A stretch of 64,000 nt of DNA from assembly GCA_016808115.1 (NCBI GenBank), contig JAEQBH010000891.1, positions 434,001 to 498,000 on the forward strand, written 5' to 3'. Positions 22,870 through 33,593 of this stretch are shown in pieces; the stretch's first letter is position 1; the number at the start of each line of letters is the position of its first letter. The notes beneath the pieces are model-generated. The model saw only the letters and a program-made list of their open reading frames with translations. It was not told the DNA's origin and searched no databases. The DNA is from Tetrastigma voinierianum. Taxonomy: Eukaryota > Streptophyta > Magnoliopsida > Vitales > Vitaceae. A program made the position numbers and the translations under genes.

Positions 22870-24869
22870 TCCCAAAAATATGCCAAACAGCCCCTTAGGG
22901 CAAAAAACACGACCAAACAGCCCCTTAGGACAAAAAACACAACCAAACAGCCTTTATGGTGGAGAATAAATCAAAGTAAGAAAAATCTCTACCTCTTGAA
23001 GCGTAGAAGAAGTCCTAGGAAGTTCCGTAGACACTTTCTAGACCCGAAACCTTTGATTTCCAGAACTACTCTCTTAGATCCTTTGCGAAATCCTGCGTTT
23101 TCGGTACCCACACGTAGCCCTCGTCGAGTGGATGAACTTTCATTCTTGGCCCGATGAATTCCAACCGACGGAACTCCATGGATCGAAGAGAAAAGTTTTG
23201 ATTTTTTTTTCTCTCCCTCTCTCTCTCAAGACCAGGCAGCAGAAATGTGATATTTTTGCCCCAAAATGATTTTTAACCCATTTTTCCAAATTTCAAACAC
23301 TTGGCTTATATCACGCCAAGTGTCCTCGACTCGTTCGTGTCCGTTGTTGTTGCCCCCGAGATGATTTATTTCATCCCGGTTAAAGTTCAAATAATTTTAA
23401 ATGAATTTTACTTAATTTATTTTTCACTTTCAATATTTTTCTTAAAAATCCCATTTTTTTAGTCTACTAAGGCACTCGACGTCCAAAAAATCATGAAAAT
23501 CCAATTTTTTCAGAATTCAATGAAATTCGTCTAAGAAACTAGGTTTCGCGAGATGAATTCAACGGTGAAGTCCGTTTCGTCATCCGATATCTAGAAAATT
23601 TCAGGTTTACAACCTACTATAGCGGCGATTTATAGTTTTGCTTTTTTCAGAAAAAATTCAAATTTACTCGGGTTTTACATTATGTATAGATACCAAATAG
23701 TAAATTCCTGATTTTATAATAGACAAAATCGGAATATTACTAATTAAGTTTTTCAAGGTTATGGTCCCCTATATATACATATTATTATATTCTTTCAAGA
23801 CATCTCATCGTCAAAGATAAATCTTGGATATATGTGTTGCATAGGAAGATTCAGAATTTACAATCTTCAATAACCTATGGATCCAGTTATATTTTCACAT
23901 TTACTATAATATTATTATTCTTAATGTTTTGATATGGAGCTTGAAAATATTTTGTTTGTATTAAAAACTTTATAAATATTATTATTAATGATCTGTTTTT
24001 AATCCAATTATTCAACAACCAGCTCCAAAGATGCGGTTGTTATAGTAATGGTACAAGGCTCTGTTCCGCCATCTACTTCTTCTCTCTGCACTCACATCGG
24101 CGCCGATAATAGACATGGCTATGGCCGCTGTCCCCCGCCCACTCATCTATGATGATGCATGATGCATGATGACCTTTTCCATGATCTCTCTCTATATATA
24201 TATACTATGATACTATGAAACTATAAATAATTTGTATTCTACTTTGAACTTAAAAGTTCTCATCCATGATGATGATGGATGATGCCCACGCGCATGTCCG
24301 TCCGTACCTATGCCAGAGAAAAAATAAAATGGATGAATGTCATGTATGTAATTAATCATATCTCTATTAATTCTTCTTCTATGTTTGAATCTTTAGACTA
24401 GTATTGTCATTATCATTATCATGCTATTTTTGATCGGTGGATTACTTTGCACTTTTAATACAATTTTGTACCTTGTCTAGATGCAAAGTTGGGTATATTA
24501 TTATATTTTTAGAGCCTTTTCCCACATATTCTTTTCCTAATATAGAAGGATCTGAATCCTATCAAAATCTACTAACCTATACAAAATACATATATAAAGT
24601 TCAAATAGTAAAAAAGCCTGCCCACTTTAGATGTTTACTTTGCGGTTTGCATTGCTGTACTCGTATATAAATCTGCACTATATATTTTCCATGTTTTTGT
24701 TTTAAGCTTCTTCATCAATTATATATATATATATATATATCAAACTTGTAATTTATTTCACCACATCTATCATACGTCACATAATCAGAGCTACCATTTG
24801 AATCAAGTTTTTGTAAATAAATACGATCTCGATTCAAAATAACTCGAATAATATCGGTTAGCTTAACCT

Positions 24870-24995
24870 GGGCTGAGAATGGATGCGGTCAGTCTGGCCA
24901 AGCAGAGGTCCCTGTCGAGCCTCCCGCCACCTACCTGAATTTCCTCATGCCTTACCCGCAACTACTAAGCAGAAGGATATACATCTTGCGGATTA
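24870..24995 (+). other. Orphan GC-rich island with open frame
   Basis: A 120-bp stretch far richer in G+C than its surroundings. In one plus frame it reads without stops from about 24818 to 25120, including AEVPVEPPATYLNFLMPYPQ. I do not recognise it. It has no start codon of its own and no evident splice sites, so it could be a lost exon, organellar DNA or chance. Confidence 0.3.
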
Positions 24996-25139
24996 CTGGC
25001 ATACAAGGTAGAACAAATTTAAAAAAAAAAATTGGAGCAGTTTCTACCTATACGAATAATAAAAGAAGAATTAACGTCAAAGTAAAGCTCTATAATTTAC
25101 TTTTCCATATAATTGGCCATAATTAGATCAATATATACA

Positions 25140-25142
<3 letters not shown>

Positions 25143-25217
<75 letters not shown>
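25143..25217. repeat. (TA)n microsatellite, 75 bp
   Basis: Uninterrupted TA dinucleotides followed by TGTGCGC. One of several long TA tracts in the intergenic DNA. Confidence 0.97.
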
Positions 25218-25220
<3 letters not shown>

Positions 25221-26159
25221 CGCTGTGCGTATGCAGGCGTGCGTGTTTTCTATAAATTAAGGGGGTATTTGTTTTTTAATTAATGTTGAATATAATTTTT
25301 ATTTAGCTAAATATTGAATATATCTTTTATTTAACCGAATATTGAATAAGACATAATAGTATTAAGTATAGTTGCTTTTTTTTAATATTATATTTATATT
25401 TGTTATTTTGCTTGGGGTACCACAACCCAAATATATTAAAAAAAAAATAAATTACTTTAATAATTGTTAGATGATATAAATTTATTATTGTGATAAAATG
25501 AAAAATATTAGTATAATATATTAACATATTTATAAAAGATTAAAATGATAAAATTATTATTGGTAAATAATTTATTAACATTCTTACAAAAATAATCATT
25601 ATATTTTTTTACTTTATATAACCACAATATAATTTATAGAATTAACAGTTTACTCATCATTTTTAGCTCATATGGTATATCGCTCAACTTTTCACAAAGG
25701 TAGGGCATAAGGAGTTGTTGACCCTTTAAGGCCCCGTTTAGTTCACGAAAATTTTCAACTCTATCCAAAATTCGTACTACGAAAAATTTTCAATCGATTC
25801 TAATCTTTGGCCATTTAAAATGCTTCAGACTAATTTGTATTGGTAATACTGCCATTTTCAACTCATTTACTGAATTTAATTCGAAAATGTATGAAATAAC
25901 TTTTAATTGCTTTCATCTATATATAAAAATGCTGGTACAATGGTCTATTTTCTTTGCTTTTCAAAATTGTTGCCTTATTCTCTAGAATTAAACGCGCTTT
26001 ATTTTCGAAAAGTTTGAATAAGAGTAAACAGAAAATTTTCATTCATCAAATTGCGCCTGAAGATTCCATACAGGAAAGATCTGCTCAAAACAATTTGTTT
26101 GTTTTTTTAAAAAAAATTGATTTGTTCTGCTTAATTAAACTTTGAGCCGCAAGTAGAGC

Positions 26160-26300
26160 CATATATTAGTGGGCCAAGCAGATAGAAATGGGTGCTACCA
26201 TTTAATGGCCCAATAGACGCAAACCGATGGTCTTTCCCGTAACCCTGAAGCCTGTATATAACACAAGCCTCTCCCGCTCTCGTCCGAATACTGAAGCCAC
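26160..26300 (+). promoter_or_regulatory. Putative promoter of the TFIIIC-subunit gene
   Basis: Two site-II-type motifs in opposite orientation, TGGGCC (26170-26175) and GGCCCA (26207-26212), lie 80-40 bases upstream of a TATA-like GTATATAA (26254-26261). Site II elements are common in promoters of plant housekeeping and translation or transcription genes. A CT-rich leader with AGGGTTT (26411-26417, a telo-box-like core) follows. Transcription would start about 26285-26295. This is inference from motifs and position. Confidence 0.6.
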
Positions 26301-26454
26301 TGAGCCATATCGTCCATTGCTAACCTAGAAAGGAAAAAAATTATTTCTCACTATATTTTTTTCATTATTTTTTCCATTCTCTGGTTTTCTTGCTTTTCAT
26401 CTGATTCTTTAGGGTTTCGGATTTCGATTCGGCCGAGGATTTGGAGGTTTTCAG
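26290..26454 (+). other. 5'-UTR exon (putative) with leader intron
   Basis: A CT-rich leader with TTTAGGGTTTCGG precedes a possible donor at TTTTCAG|GTTCGA (26455). The acceptor would be TGCATAG (28341-28347), three bases before the ATG. Leader introns of this size are frequent in plant housekeeping genes. The exact donor is uncertain. Confidence 0.45.
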
Positions 26455-26852
26455 GTTCGATTTCTTCATTTCTTTCCTCTTCTAAAGAGATTGTGGTTTT
26501 GCAAATCAATTTTCTGCTTCGTCTCTGGTTTTCATTGAGAGATATACTTTCTGCAAATTTTGGTTCGTCACTAGTTTTTTCTTCTGGTTGTTGATCATAG
26601 AAGTCTGCTATGTTTATGGATTACAAACACGCAATTTGTTTGTTTGTAAGTTTTTTTCTTGCAAGGGTGCACCCCATTCTTGTCACAAGTTCTATCTCTT
26701 ATGTTTGTCGGGGTAGATGTGTATATAGAATTTTATGTATTATAAACGAGTGCATTTCTTTGTAGGTAGTCGATTAACATTCTGTTTATGTTCAAGTGAC
26801 TCTATCACTTGCTTATGTTTTGTTCATGTTATCTATATTTACGTGCCATTTC

Positions 26853-27124
26853 GGCTATGTTTGGTTCTCAGAAAATTTGAGAGAAAATGCAAGGGAAAGA
26901 AAATAGAGAGGAAAAGTAGAAGAAAAGAAAAAAAACGAAGGAAAATAAAAATAAGGTTATTTTATTTACTACTACAATCCCATTTTATTTATTTTAACTC
27001 ATCAATATAAAGAAGAAATAATTTAAAAATATGTAATTTTGCAAAAAAACTTTATTTATATTTGATTTTCTTTGAGATTTTTTTTAGCAACCAAAGATAA
27101 GAAAATTCTGAACCAAACACAACC
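26853..27124. mobile_element. MITE in the leader intron
   Basis: Ends are inverted repeats: GGCTATGTTTGGTTCTCAG at 26853 and its counterpart TTCTGAACCAAACACAACC ending at 27124. The flanking triplets TTC (26850-26852) and TTC (27125-27127) make a 3-bp direct repeat, the length produced by PIF/Harbinger-type transposases (usual target TWA). The interior is AG-rich, then AT-rich, with no coding capacity; the plus-strand frame at 26735-27010 is incidental. Confidence 0.78.
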
Positions 27125-28350
27125 TTCATCTCAAAACTTGTTTCCCTTAAAATTTTTAGCTATTTCTTGTTCCATTGTATTAATTTGTTACAGATTAGTT
27201 CGATTATTACAAATATGTCCAATCGATTAGAATGTTATCAAGTCCTTTTTGTTACTTTAATATAGAACTGAAAGAAAAAATGTGTTAAACAGGACATCAT
27301 CTTGATATTTCATGGCTTATGGAGAATCCTATATTCATGTCACATCACCTTGTACCAACTCTCAACGCTCTGGATGGAAAACTGTTTTGTGTTTATATTC
27401 AGTGTTTGTTTTTTAATTGATTTCTTAACTTCTCCTGGTTTTCTTAGATAAAATTCACTCATTTCTAAACTTTGAGACCCATCTTTGATGCACTAAGAAG
27501 ATTTGACCGAAAAATCCACTTTGGAGGCATCTCTGCTAGTTTTTATGATAGGTAAAAGGAGCAATTCAACAAAAAGAAGCCTAAAAGCACAAACCCAAAC
27601 ATGTACAGGGTGTATATAGGGAAGACCACAGGCCTAAACAAAAAGGAGAGGGCACACAACAGCATCTCAGTTAGATATCATGAGCAAGGTTAACACTTTC
27701 CTGAAACCTCATGCAGAATTTACTCATTTATTTGAAATCGGTTCCTGGTTTCTGGCACTATTTGAGTCCTTTCTTCATATAGCATCCACATGGATGGCCA
27801 TTTGTGGATTTTCTTTGAGGTTTTAATTTGTGCAACGAAAACTTTTTCCTTGGCCAGGAAAAGTGATATTTTAATGATTCACTCATTAAAAGATCAAATG
27901 GATAATCATGTATTGATTTAAAGTTAGGTCTCAAAGTTAAGAAATGAATGAACAGGATAAGGGATAAAATTCACCCAATCATGTATTAACTGGCTCTGTC
28001 GTTTTCCCATGCCAAACCCTGATAAACAAACCTCGCTGGTATCATTTGAATTTGTAAGTTTCTTATATATTCCATTATTGTGCCTGATATGCTGTCCAAT
28101 ATAGACTCCAAAATGCCCGCCCATATTATAGTAATGTTCATATGAACTATCAATGTATAGGAAACAAACCCTCATTGAAGAGGACAAAATTGCGGCTTTA
28201 GGATTAGAAATGTTTCATAATTAGGGTTGTTGGGTGCTCAGAAACTGAAAATATTGCATTATTTTCCTTTTTTTTTTTAATAAATTGAAGAGTTTTGCTA
28301 CTTAATGTAATTGATAAACATGTGAGTTTTTAAATTTGTGTGCATAGATA

Positions 28351-28473
28351 ATGGATGAAAATTTGGTGAGCGACGAGAATGCTGAGAAGGAAGAAGAAGA
28401 GTATTTGTTGCTGAATCTGGATGAGGTTAGATGCCACATTGATATCACGCCAAATGCCCCATATGTTCTATTT
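28351..28473 (+). CDS. GTF3C6: GTF3C6-like: first coding exon
   Basis: The exon starts at ATG 28351, just after a splice acceptor (TGCATAG), and encodes 41 residues. It opens with an acidic stretch (residues 4-17, ENAEKEEEEYLLLNLDEV region) and continues to HIDITPNAPYVLF. The pattern EEEYLLLNLD...IDI-PNAPYVL is the N-terminal signature of the TFIIIC subunit 6 / tau55-like family. The donor is GTATGC (28474). The start is chosen because it is the first ATG after the leader intron and keeps the acidic N-terminus. The exon itself is intact. Confidence 0.78.
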
Positions 28474-28595
28474 GTATGCTTCTCAACTTGCAATTTCCTC
28501 CTTATTTATTTATTCTTATAATTGATTTGTGTGTTCTATGTATGTATGAATTCTTACTCAAAAAAAAAAAAAAAAAAAGTATGAATTCTTGTTTG

Positions 28596-28600
28596 AATTT
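28596..28600. repeat. Target duplication of element H, left copy
   Basis: AATTT directly left of the LTR; the identical pentamer follows the right LTR at 33594-33598. Confidence 0.93.
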
Positions 28601-28801
28601 TGTAGAAACCAAGAGGAGAAGAGTTGGAGGAAAGAATACCCTTGTGTCTTTTTCATTGAGTCATCATACATATATATACAAGAAGGTTAGGCTATACATT
28701 AGGTAAGATGATCTACTCTACCTAAATGGTTACAACCCTATAAGTAAAGTATCCTAATAAGATACAAACCAATATGTTAACGTATGATGCATGCTATAAC
28801 A
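28601..28801 (-). mobile_element. Element H: 3' LTR (201 bp)
   Basis: Plus-strand ends are TGTAGAAACC and CTATAACA. The same 201-bp unit occurs at 33393-33593 with about a dozen differences counted by eye. The inner side is flanked by the polypurine tract. The LTR carries a GTTATAGC start on the element strand. Confidence 0.96.
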
Positions 28802-28820
28802 CTCCCCCTCAAGTTGGAGC
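28802..28820 (-). promoter_or_regulatory. Element H: polypurine tract
   Basis: On the minus strand the bases read GCTCCAACTTGAGGGGGAG immediately before the LTR, the standard plus-strand primer of Ty1/copia elements. Confidence 0.9.
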
Positions 28821-29470
28821 ATAGATGTTAATCATGCCCAGCTTGTTACATAGGTAACTAACCCGGTCTCCACTTAGAACCTTTGTGAAAATATCACCTA
28901 ATTGTTCTTCAGTCTTACATATCATGCAGAAATCAAACCGAGTTGTATTTTCTCATGAACGAAATAACAATCTATCTCTATGTGTTTAGTTTGTTCATGG
29001 AAAACAAGATTAGAGGCAATATAAATTGCAGCTTGGTTGTCACACAAGAGCTTTGCTGGAACTGAGGTTTTAATACCGACTTTCGCCAAAAGTTGATGGA
29101 GCCACATAATCTCGCATGTAGACTGTGTCATTACTCTATACTCAGATTCTACACTAGATCAAGAGACAACACTACGTTTCTTACTCTTCTATGAATCTAG
29201 ATTCCCTCCAATAGACACACAGTAACCCGAAGTAGACCTATTGTCTTCCTTAGATCCTACCCAATTTGCATCCGTGAAACACTCAAGTCTATTATGCCCA
29301 TGATAATTGTATAAAATACCACTTCCCGGGGCTCCTTTCAAGTAACATAAAATATGTTCTGCAGCCACCCAATGATCAACTGTTGGAGAAGACATGTATT
29401 GGCTTACAAGACTAACAAAGTATGCAATATCAAGGCGTGTTACTATAAGGTAGTTCAAATTTCCCAACCA
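28821..29470 (-). pseudogene. Element H: RNase H (Ty1/copia)
   Basis: Two minus-strand pieces cover the domain. The piece at 29189-29467 reads TRLDIAYFVSLVSQYMSSP and LECFTDANWVGSKEDNRSTS, with the first catalytic Asp in TDANW. The piece at 28922-29131 reads STCEIMWLHQLLAKVGIKT and LLCDNQAAIYIASN, holding the catalytic Asp of CDNQAA, then HEQTKHIEIDCYFVHEKI. Separated by a stop near 29160. Domain order from the right is RT, RNase H, PPT, LTR, as expected for copia. Close to the consensus, so a fairly young insertion. Confidence 0.93.
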
Positions 29471-30380
29471 CCTCTTCTATATTTCGTTATTCAAATAATT
29501 TGTATTCTCTAAGAAGATGTGGTAGTTTTGAAGCATGTGGATTGGCATGATTTTTGTTACTTTCAAATTTCTCGCCAACAATAGATTGAGCACATATTTC
29601 CTTTGAGATAAGAAAATTTCACGTTTGCTCCTCATAACCTCAACACCTAAGAAGTATTTTAGCATGCCTAAGTCTTTTGTGTGAAATTGACCATGAAGAA
29701 AGGACTTGAGTGAAGATATAATTGTCATATCATCTCGAGTAATGATAATATCATCAACATACACAACTAACAAGATGATACCTACTTGAGAGTTTCTATA
29801 AAAGATAGAATGATCGGATTTGCTCTTCTGCATGCCAAATTAATCACTTCACCGAATTTGTCAAACTACGATGGGGACTTTGTTTTAAGTCATATCGGAG
29901 ACGACAAACTCTACCAATCTCCCCCTGAGCAACAAACCCGGGAGGTTGCTTCATGTAAACCTCTTCTACAAGATCTCCATGAAGAAAGACATTTTTAATA
30001 TCAAGTTAATGGAGGTCCCAACCATGAGTGGCTGTCAGAGATATAAACAACGAATAGGGGAGGTCAATGAAGCAACCGAGGAAAAGTATCGTATCAATCC
30101 ACCCGACAGTTCACATACCTGGGGCACAACAAGATGCAGCCTTCAGCTTAGCAATTGATCCATCGGGATTAACCTTCACTGTAAACACCCATCGACAACC
30201 AATGACTTTCTTCCCAGCCGGTAAACGCACCAAGTCCCAAGTATCATTATTAGCCAAGGCATCCATCTCCTCTATCATAGCACTACACCAACCAAAATCA
30301 GCTAGGGCTTCATATACTTTGTTAGGCAATGAAATAGAGTTCAAAGATGCAATAAACGAATAGGAATAGGATTACAAATG
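29471..30380 (-). pseudogene. Element H: reverse transcriptase (Ty1/copia)
   Basis: The N-terminal piece at 30111-30344 carries MDALANNDTWDLVRLPAGKK and CRWVFTVKVNPDGSI. The C-terminal piece at 29477-29833 holds the catalytic block LLVVYVDDIIITRDD, with the YVDD box intact, and LGMLKYFLGVEVMRSKREIF. The middle part (29834-30110) is present but shifted in frame. The copia RT copies element RNA into DNA in the particle. One or two frameshifts inactivate it. Confidence 0.94.
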
Positions 30381-31420
30381 GTTATAAGAGCAAATGGGGG
30401 AGATTGGATGCGTACACTGACGTTTACCTTTACGGAGAGTAATAGGAAGGTCATCACTAAGAATTGGATCCAATATCGAAGCAACCGCTGGTGGGCTCGA
30501 GACTAGGGGGGTGTAGGCGTCGAACATAGACCTGGGTGACAGGAGGCTTTATCAGAGGTGGAACAAAAGCTGGAACTGGCGAGACAAGAGTATAAATTAG
30601 CAAATCATCATCCTCCCCCTGACTAGTGTGGATCGGGTCTGGAGATAAAGGGGTATTCTCAAGAAAGGTAACATTAACAAAAACCAGGTACTTGCGAAGA
30701 TTAGGACAATAACACCTATACCTCAAGAGTAACCAAGGAAGATACACTTCAATAACTTATGATCGAGTTTAGATACATGCGGACGAACATCCCTAACAAA
30801 ACAAGTACACCCAAACACTCGAGGCTCAATAGTAAACAAAGATTTATGGGGAAAGATGGTTTAAAACGAAGTGACCCAATCCAAGATAGAGGAAGGCATC
30901 CGATTAATCAAAAAAATGCGTTGGAAACAACATCGACTCTTAAATGTTTGGGCACATGCATTTGAAATAATAAAACCCGAGCAGTTTCAAGGTGTCTATG
31001 TTTTCTTTCAGCAACTCTATTCTAAGAAGGAGTATCAACACAAGATGTCTGATGAAGGATGCCATTATGAAGCATTAAGGACTGAAATTGTTCGGACATA
31101 TATTCTTTGGCATTATCACTTTTCAGATTTTGAATAGAAACAAAAAAATGAGTGTGAATTTCAGCACAAAAAGCACAAAAGTGATAAAATAACTCCGAAC
31201 GGGTTTTTATTAAATATAACCAAGTTGTTCATGAATAATCATCGACAAACATAACAAAATACCGATACCTAGTTGGGGACACAACTGGACATAGACCCCA
31301 CACATCTGAATTTACTAACTCAAAAGGAGCACCAACTCGTTTATTGACTCTAGGACGAGAACTAAGACAATGTTTCGCAAACTGATAGGACTCACAATCT
31401 AAGGACGGCAAGTTTGAAAA
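30381..31420 (-). pseudogene. Element H: integrase (Ty1/copia)
   Basis: The start of the core lies at 31229-31411: FELVNSDVWG, with the first catalytic Asp, then YRYFVMFVDDYS. The zinc-binding Cys pair SCESYQFAKH precedes it. The catalytic centre (30780-31220) is present but broken by shifts. The C-terminal segment at 30457-30747 carries YRCYCPNLRKYLV and VTFLENTP, the end of the integrase before the RT. Inactive as read. Confidence 0.88.
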
Positions 31421-31650
31421 TTAGGGACATAATTGCTTCAATAGAGGAAGAGAGGGGTGACCTAATATGCAATGAGTCTCAAATGGTGTGGCAACCCCCA
31501 AATACAGTAATAGGTCTTGGTATTGGTAGATCAATAATGTAGAGACCACTAGACTTGTTCTTTCATCAATAACTGCCGTGGCCATAAGATCCTGAAGAAA
31601 CAATAATCAAAGGAAAAAGAATGAGACACAATGGGGCTATGAGTTTCACA
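31421..31650 (-). pseudogene. Element H: gag-pre-integrase domain
   Basis: The minus-strand piece 31421-31603 ends in FETHCILGHPSLPLLKQLCP, the His-His part of the gag-pre-integrase zinc region that continues with SCESYQFAKH in the integrase. A short frameshift separates the two. Confidence 0.82.
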
Positions 31651-31960
31651 GTTTGTCACATATACCAAATTAAAAGAAAATTAGGGTAAATCAAGACATT
31701 TATTGTGAATAAGGAGTGGGAAAAATGGTGCATGAACTAAGAACACGTGATTGTAACCCATCTGCTAAAGTGACAGTGGAAGATGAAGGTTGTGATTGAA
31801 AGGTAGAAAATATACTGGAATTACCTGTCATGTGATCTGTGACTCCAAAATCAATTACCCATTCGGAGGACGAAGAAGAGACAAGGCATGTGTTTGGGTT
31901 ACCTGATTCGGCGATAGCTGTAACCGAAGTAGATGGAGACTTCAATGATTCCTAGTATAA
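31651..31960 (-). pseudogene. Element H: copia protease
   Basis: Minus-strand piece with SSEWVIDFGVTDHMTGNSSI. Functional relatives have WVIDSGATDHMTG, so the active-site Asp is kept but Ser and Ala of the triad region are replaced. The follow-on VTLADGLQSRVL matches the flap region. Confidence 0.88.
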
Positions 31961-32765
31961 GTGGAACCTGGCAAGTTCGTCTGCGGAGAATTGATTTGAC
32001 TGAGCAGATGCCTCATTAGACGAGGTTATATGGGCAAATGGAAATCTCTGATTTCGGTTTTACAGTTTCTTACAGTCTCGTATCACATGTCCAAAGTTTA
32101 TGGCAGTAATAACACACAACCCCTCTAGATTTAGCCTCCCGGTTACCTCCCCGGGTCACTATTTTTAAAAGATTCTCAGGCTTTCCTAACTCACCATTGT
32201 TTCAACCAACAAGAGCACTTCTCATCTAGGCAGATGGAAGAGCAGGCGGTTAGGAAGCCCATCACTACCATCTTTTCCTACCAATCTTGCTAGACTTTAA
32301 CATTTGGACTAAAGTGTAAGAGCAAATTCAATTCCTCATGTCTTTTTATAATCCATGAAAAATTTCGTAAGCAATCAATCTTGTTTCTCAGAGCGATAAA
32401 AGGCTCAGCACACATCGAAGATGAGAGAAATATTTCCCTTTCCAGAATACACAAATTCCAAATTATTCATTAGCTCTTTAACAAACGCACAGTGATTAAT
32501 GAGAGTGAATACTTTACCATCAATGGAGTCATGAATTTAGAGAAAGAGACGGGCATCATACTTCAACCACCAGTCGTTCGAATCATCAGTAGGAGGGTCC
32601 TCATTAAGGTGACTGACCATATGAATACTCCTCAAGTAGAGGCGGATTGTTTTACTCCAATCCAAGTAATTGAGATTAGTCAGCTTGTCCTCCATGATTT
32701 TAGACATCATCGGGATCACTTCGGGCGTCGAAACATGCTTCTTATCTATTGAATCAGTCATTATG
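31961..32765 (-). pseudogene. Element H: gag (Ty1/copia)
   Basis: The start is an ATG at 32761 (minus). The first piece, 32537-32761, carries LTNLNYLDWSKTIRLYLRS and NDWWLKYDARLF, the N-terminal gag block of copia elements. A Cys/His knuckle remnant follows near 32090-32120 (CYYCH read in a shifted frame). Middle parts are frameshifted. Length is normal for the family. Confidence 0.85.
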
Positions 32766-33380
32766 AAGCTAAGGGAAGTAGATCAAGGCCAGAGGGTACC
32801 TCTAGAAATCAGACTCAAAAAATCTCATAGAAACCCTAGGCAAAGAGGGTTGTCGGACACAAAAGCCACCCAAAACAGCAAATCCAAGTACCAAACAGTG
32901 GAAACCGCGGACAGAGGTCCCGCTTCTGCAAGATGACACCAGAGAGTGAAGATCGAAGTCGAATAGTCCCCACGCATCCACACGCGCGGTGCATGATCCG
33001 CCCGAACCATTGCGCGCATGTGAGCTCGCGGCGCGTGGTTTCCGACCACCACCTCAGGCAAGTGCGTTTGGCGCCTGAAGCTCCTCAGGCCGGCGATGAG
33101 ATCCCACTCTCTCCTGAAATAGGTGTTTCAAAAAACACTTGTCACAATTCTCTTGAGCACTCCGAAAAAGTTAAATGATCAATTCTCCTAAAAGCTCAAA
33201 CTTGTAGGATTTGAGTTTAGTATGAATATCATGTCTTTTAACACCCTCTCTCACGTGCAGCCCCATACCCGCACGTGGAGAGTCAAACAAACCACAAAGT
33301 CCACTATGGACATTCAAAAACTCAAATGGGAAATTAATTGTGGAGAGAGTTCTCAAAGCCAGGACTTCCTGCCAAATCAA
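32766..33380 (-). other. Element H: 5' leader
   Basis: Noncoding leader between primer-binding site and gag, unusually GC-rich at 32930-33100. Open frames on both strands are shadows. No domain seen. Confidence 0.6.
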
Positions 33381-33392
33381 GTTCTGATACCA
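33381..33392 (-). promoter_or_regulatory. Element H: primer-binding site (tRNA-iMet)
   Basis: Minus strand reads TGGTATCAGAAC directly after the 5' LTR, complementary to the 3' end of initiator methionine tRNA. Confidence 0.95.
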
Positions 33393-33593
33393 TGTAGAAA
33401 CCAAGAAGAGAAGAGTTGGAGGAAAGAATTTCCTTGTGTCTTTTTCATTGAGTCATCATACATATAGATACAAGAATGTTAAGCTATACATTCGGTAAGA
33501 TGATCTACTCTACCTAAATGGTTATAACTCTATAAGTAAAGTATCCTAATAAGATACAAACCAATATGTTAACGTATGATACATACTATAACC
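33393..33593 (-). mobile_element. Element H: 5' LTR (201 bp)
   Basis: Starts TGTAGAAACC and is the same length as the left LTR. The last base is C where the left copy has A. The target duplication AATTT follows at 33594-33598. The LTR pair differs at roughly 12 of 201 positions by eye. Confidence 0.95.

Larger units (their letters stand above)
20467..23679 (-). mobile_element. Further family-1-like LTR (solo or truncated)
   Basis: Similarity to LTR C is visible at 23080-23240 against 19640-19800 (GATGAACTTTCATTCTTGGC, then a GAATTC-GACGG-ACTCCAT block and a (CT)n run). The domain CCATAACTTGAGCTGTAGTGG occurs twice here and in diverged form once in LTR A (5456-5610). A possible right end, CTCGGGTTTTACA, stops at 23679, resembling the family end. 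The left edge abuts LTR C and has no clear TGT-CA start, so it may be truncated. Contains the repeats listed separately. Confidence 0.62.
23680..26159. other. AT-rich intergenic region
   Basis: No gene recognised. It contains AT-rich DNA, GATGATGCATGATGCATGATG near 24148-24170, (TA)n at 24719-24740 and a 75-bp (TA)n at 25143-25217. A short start MAMAAVPRPLIYDD lies at 24115 but stops at once. A GC-richer island at about 24870-24990 is described separately. At 25732 the block GGCCCCGTTTAGTTCACGAA resembles a MITE end, but I could not find its partner. Confidence 0.7.

Noticed and set aside
24115..24162. Short start MAMAAVPRPLIYDD as a first exon
   Set aside because: It stops after 15 codons and no donor or follow-on exon is visible.
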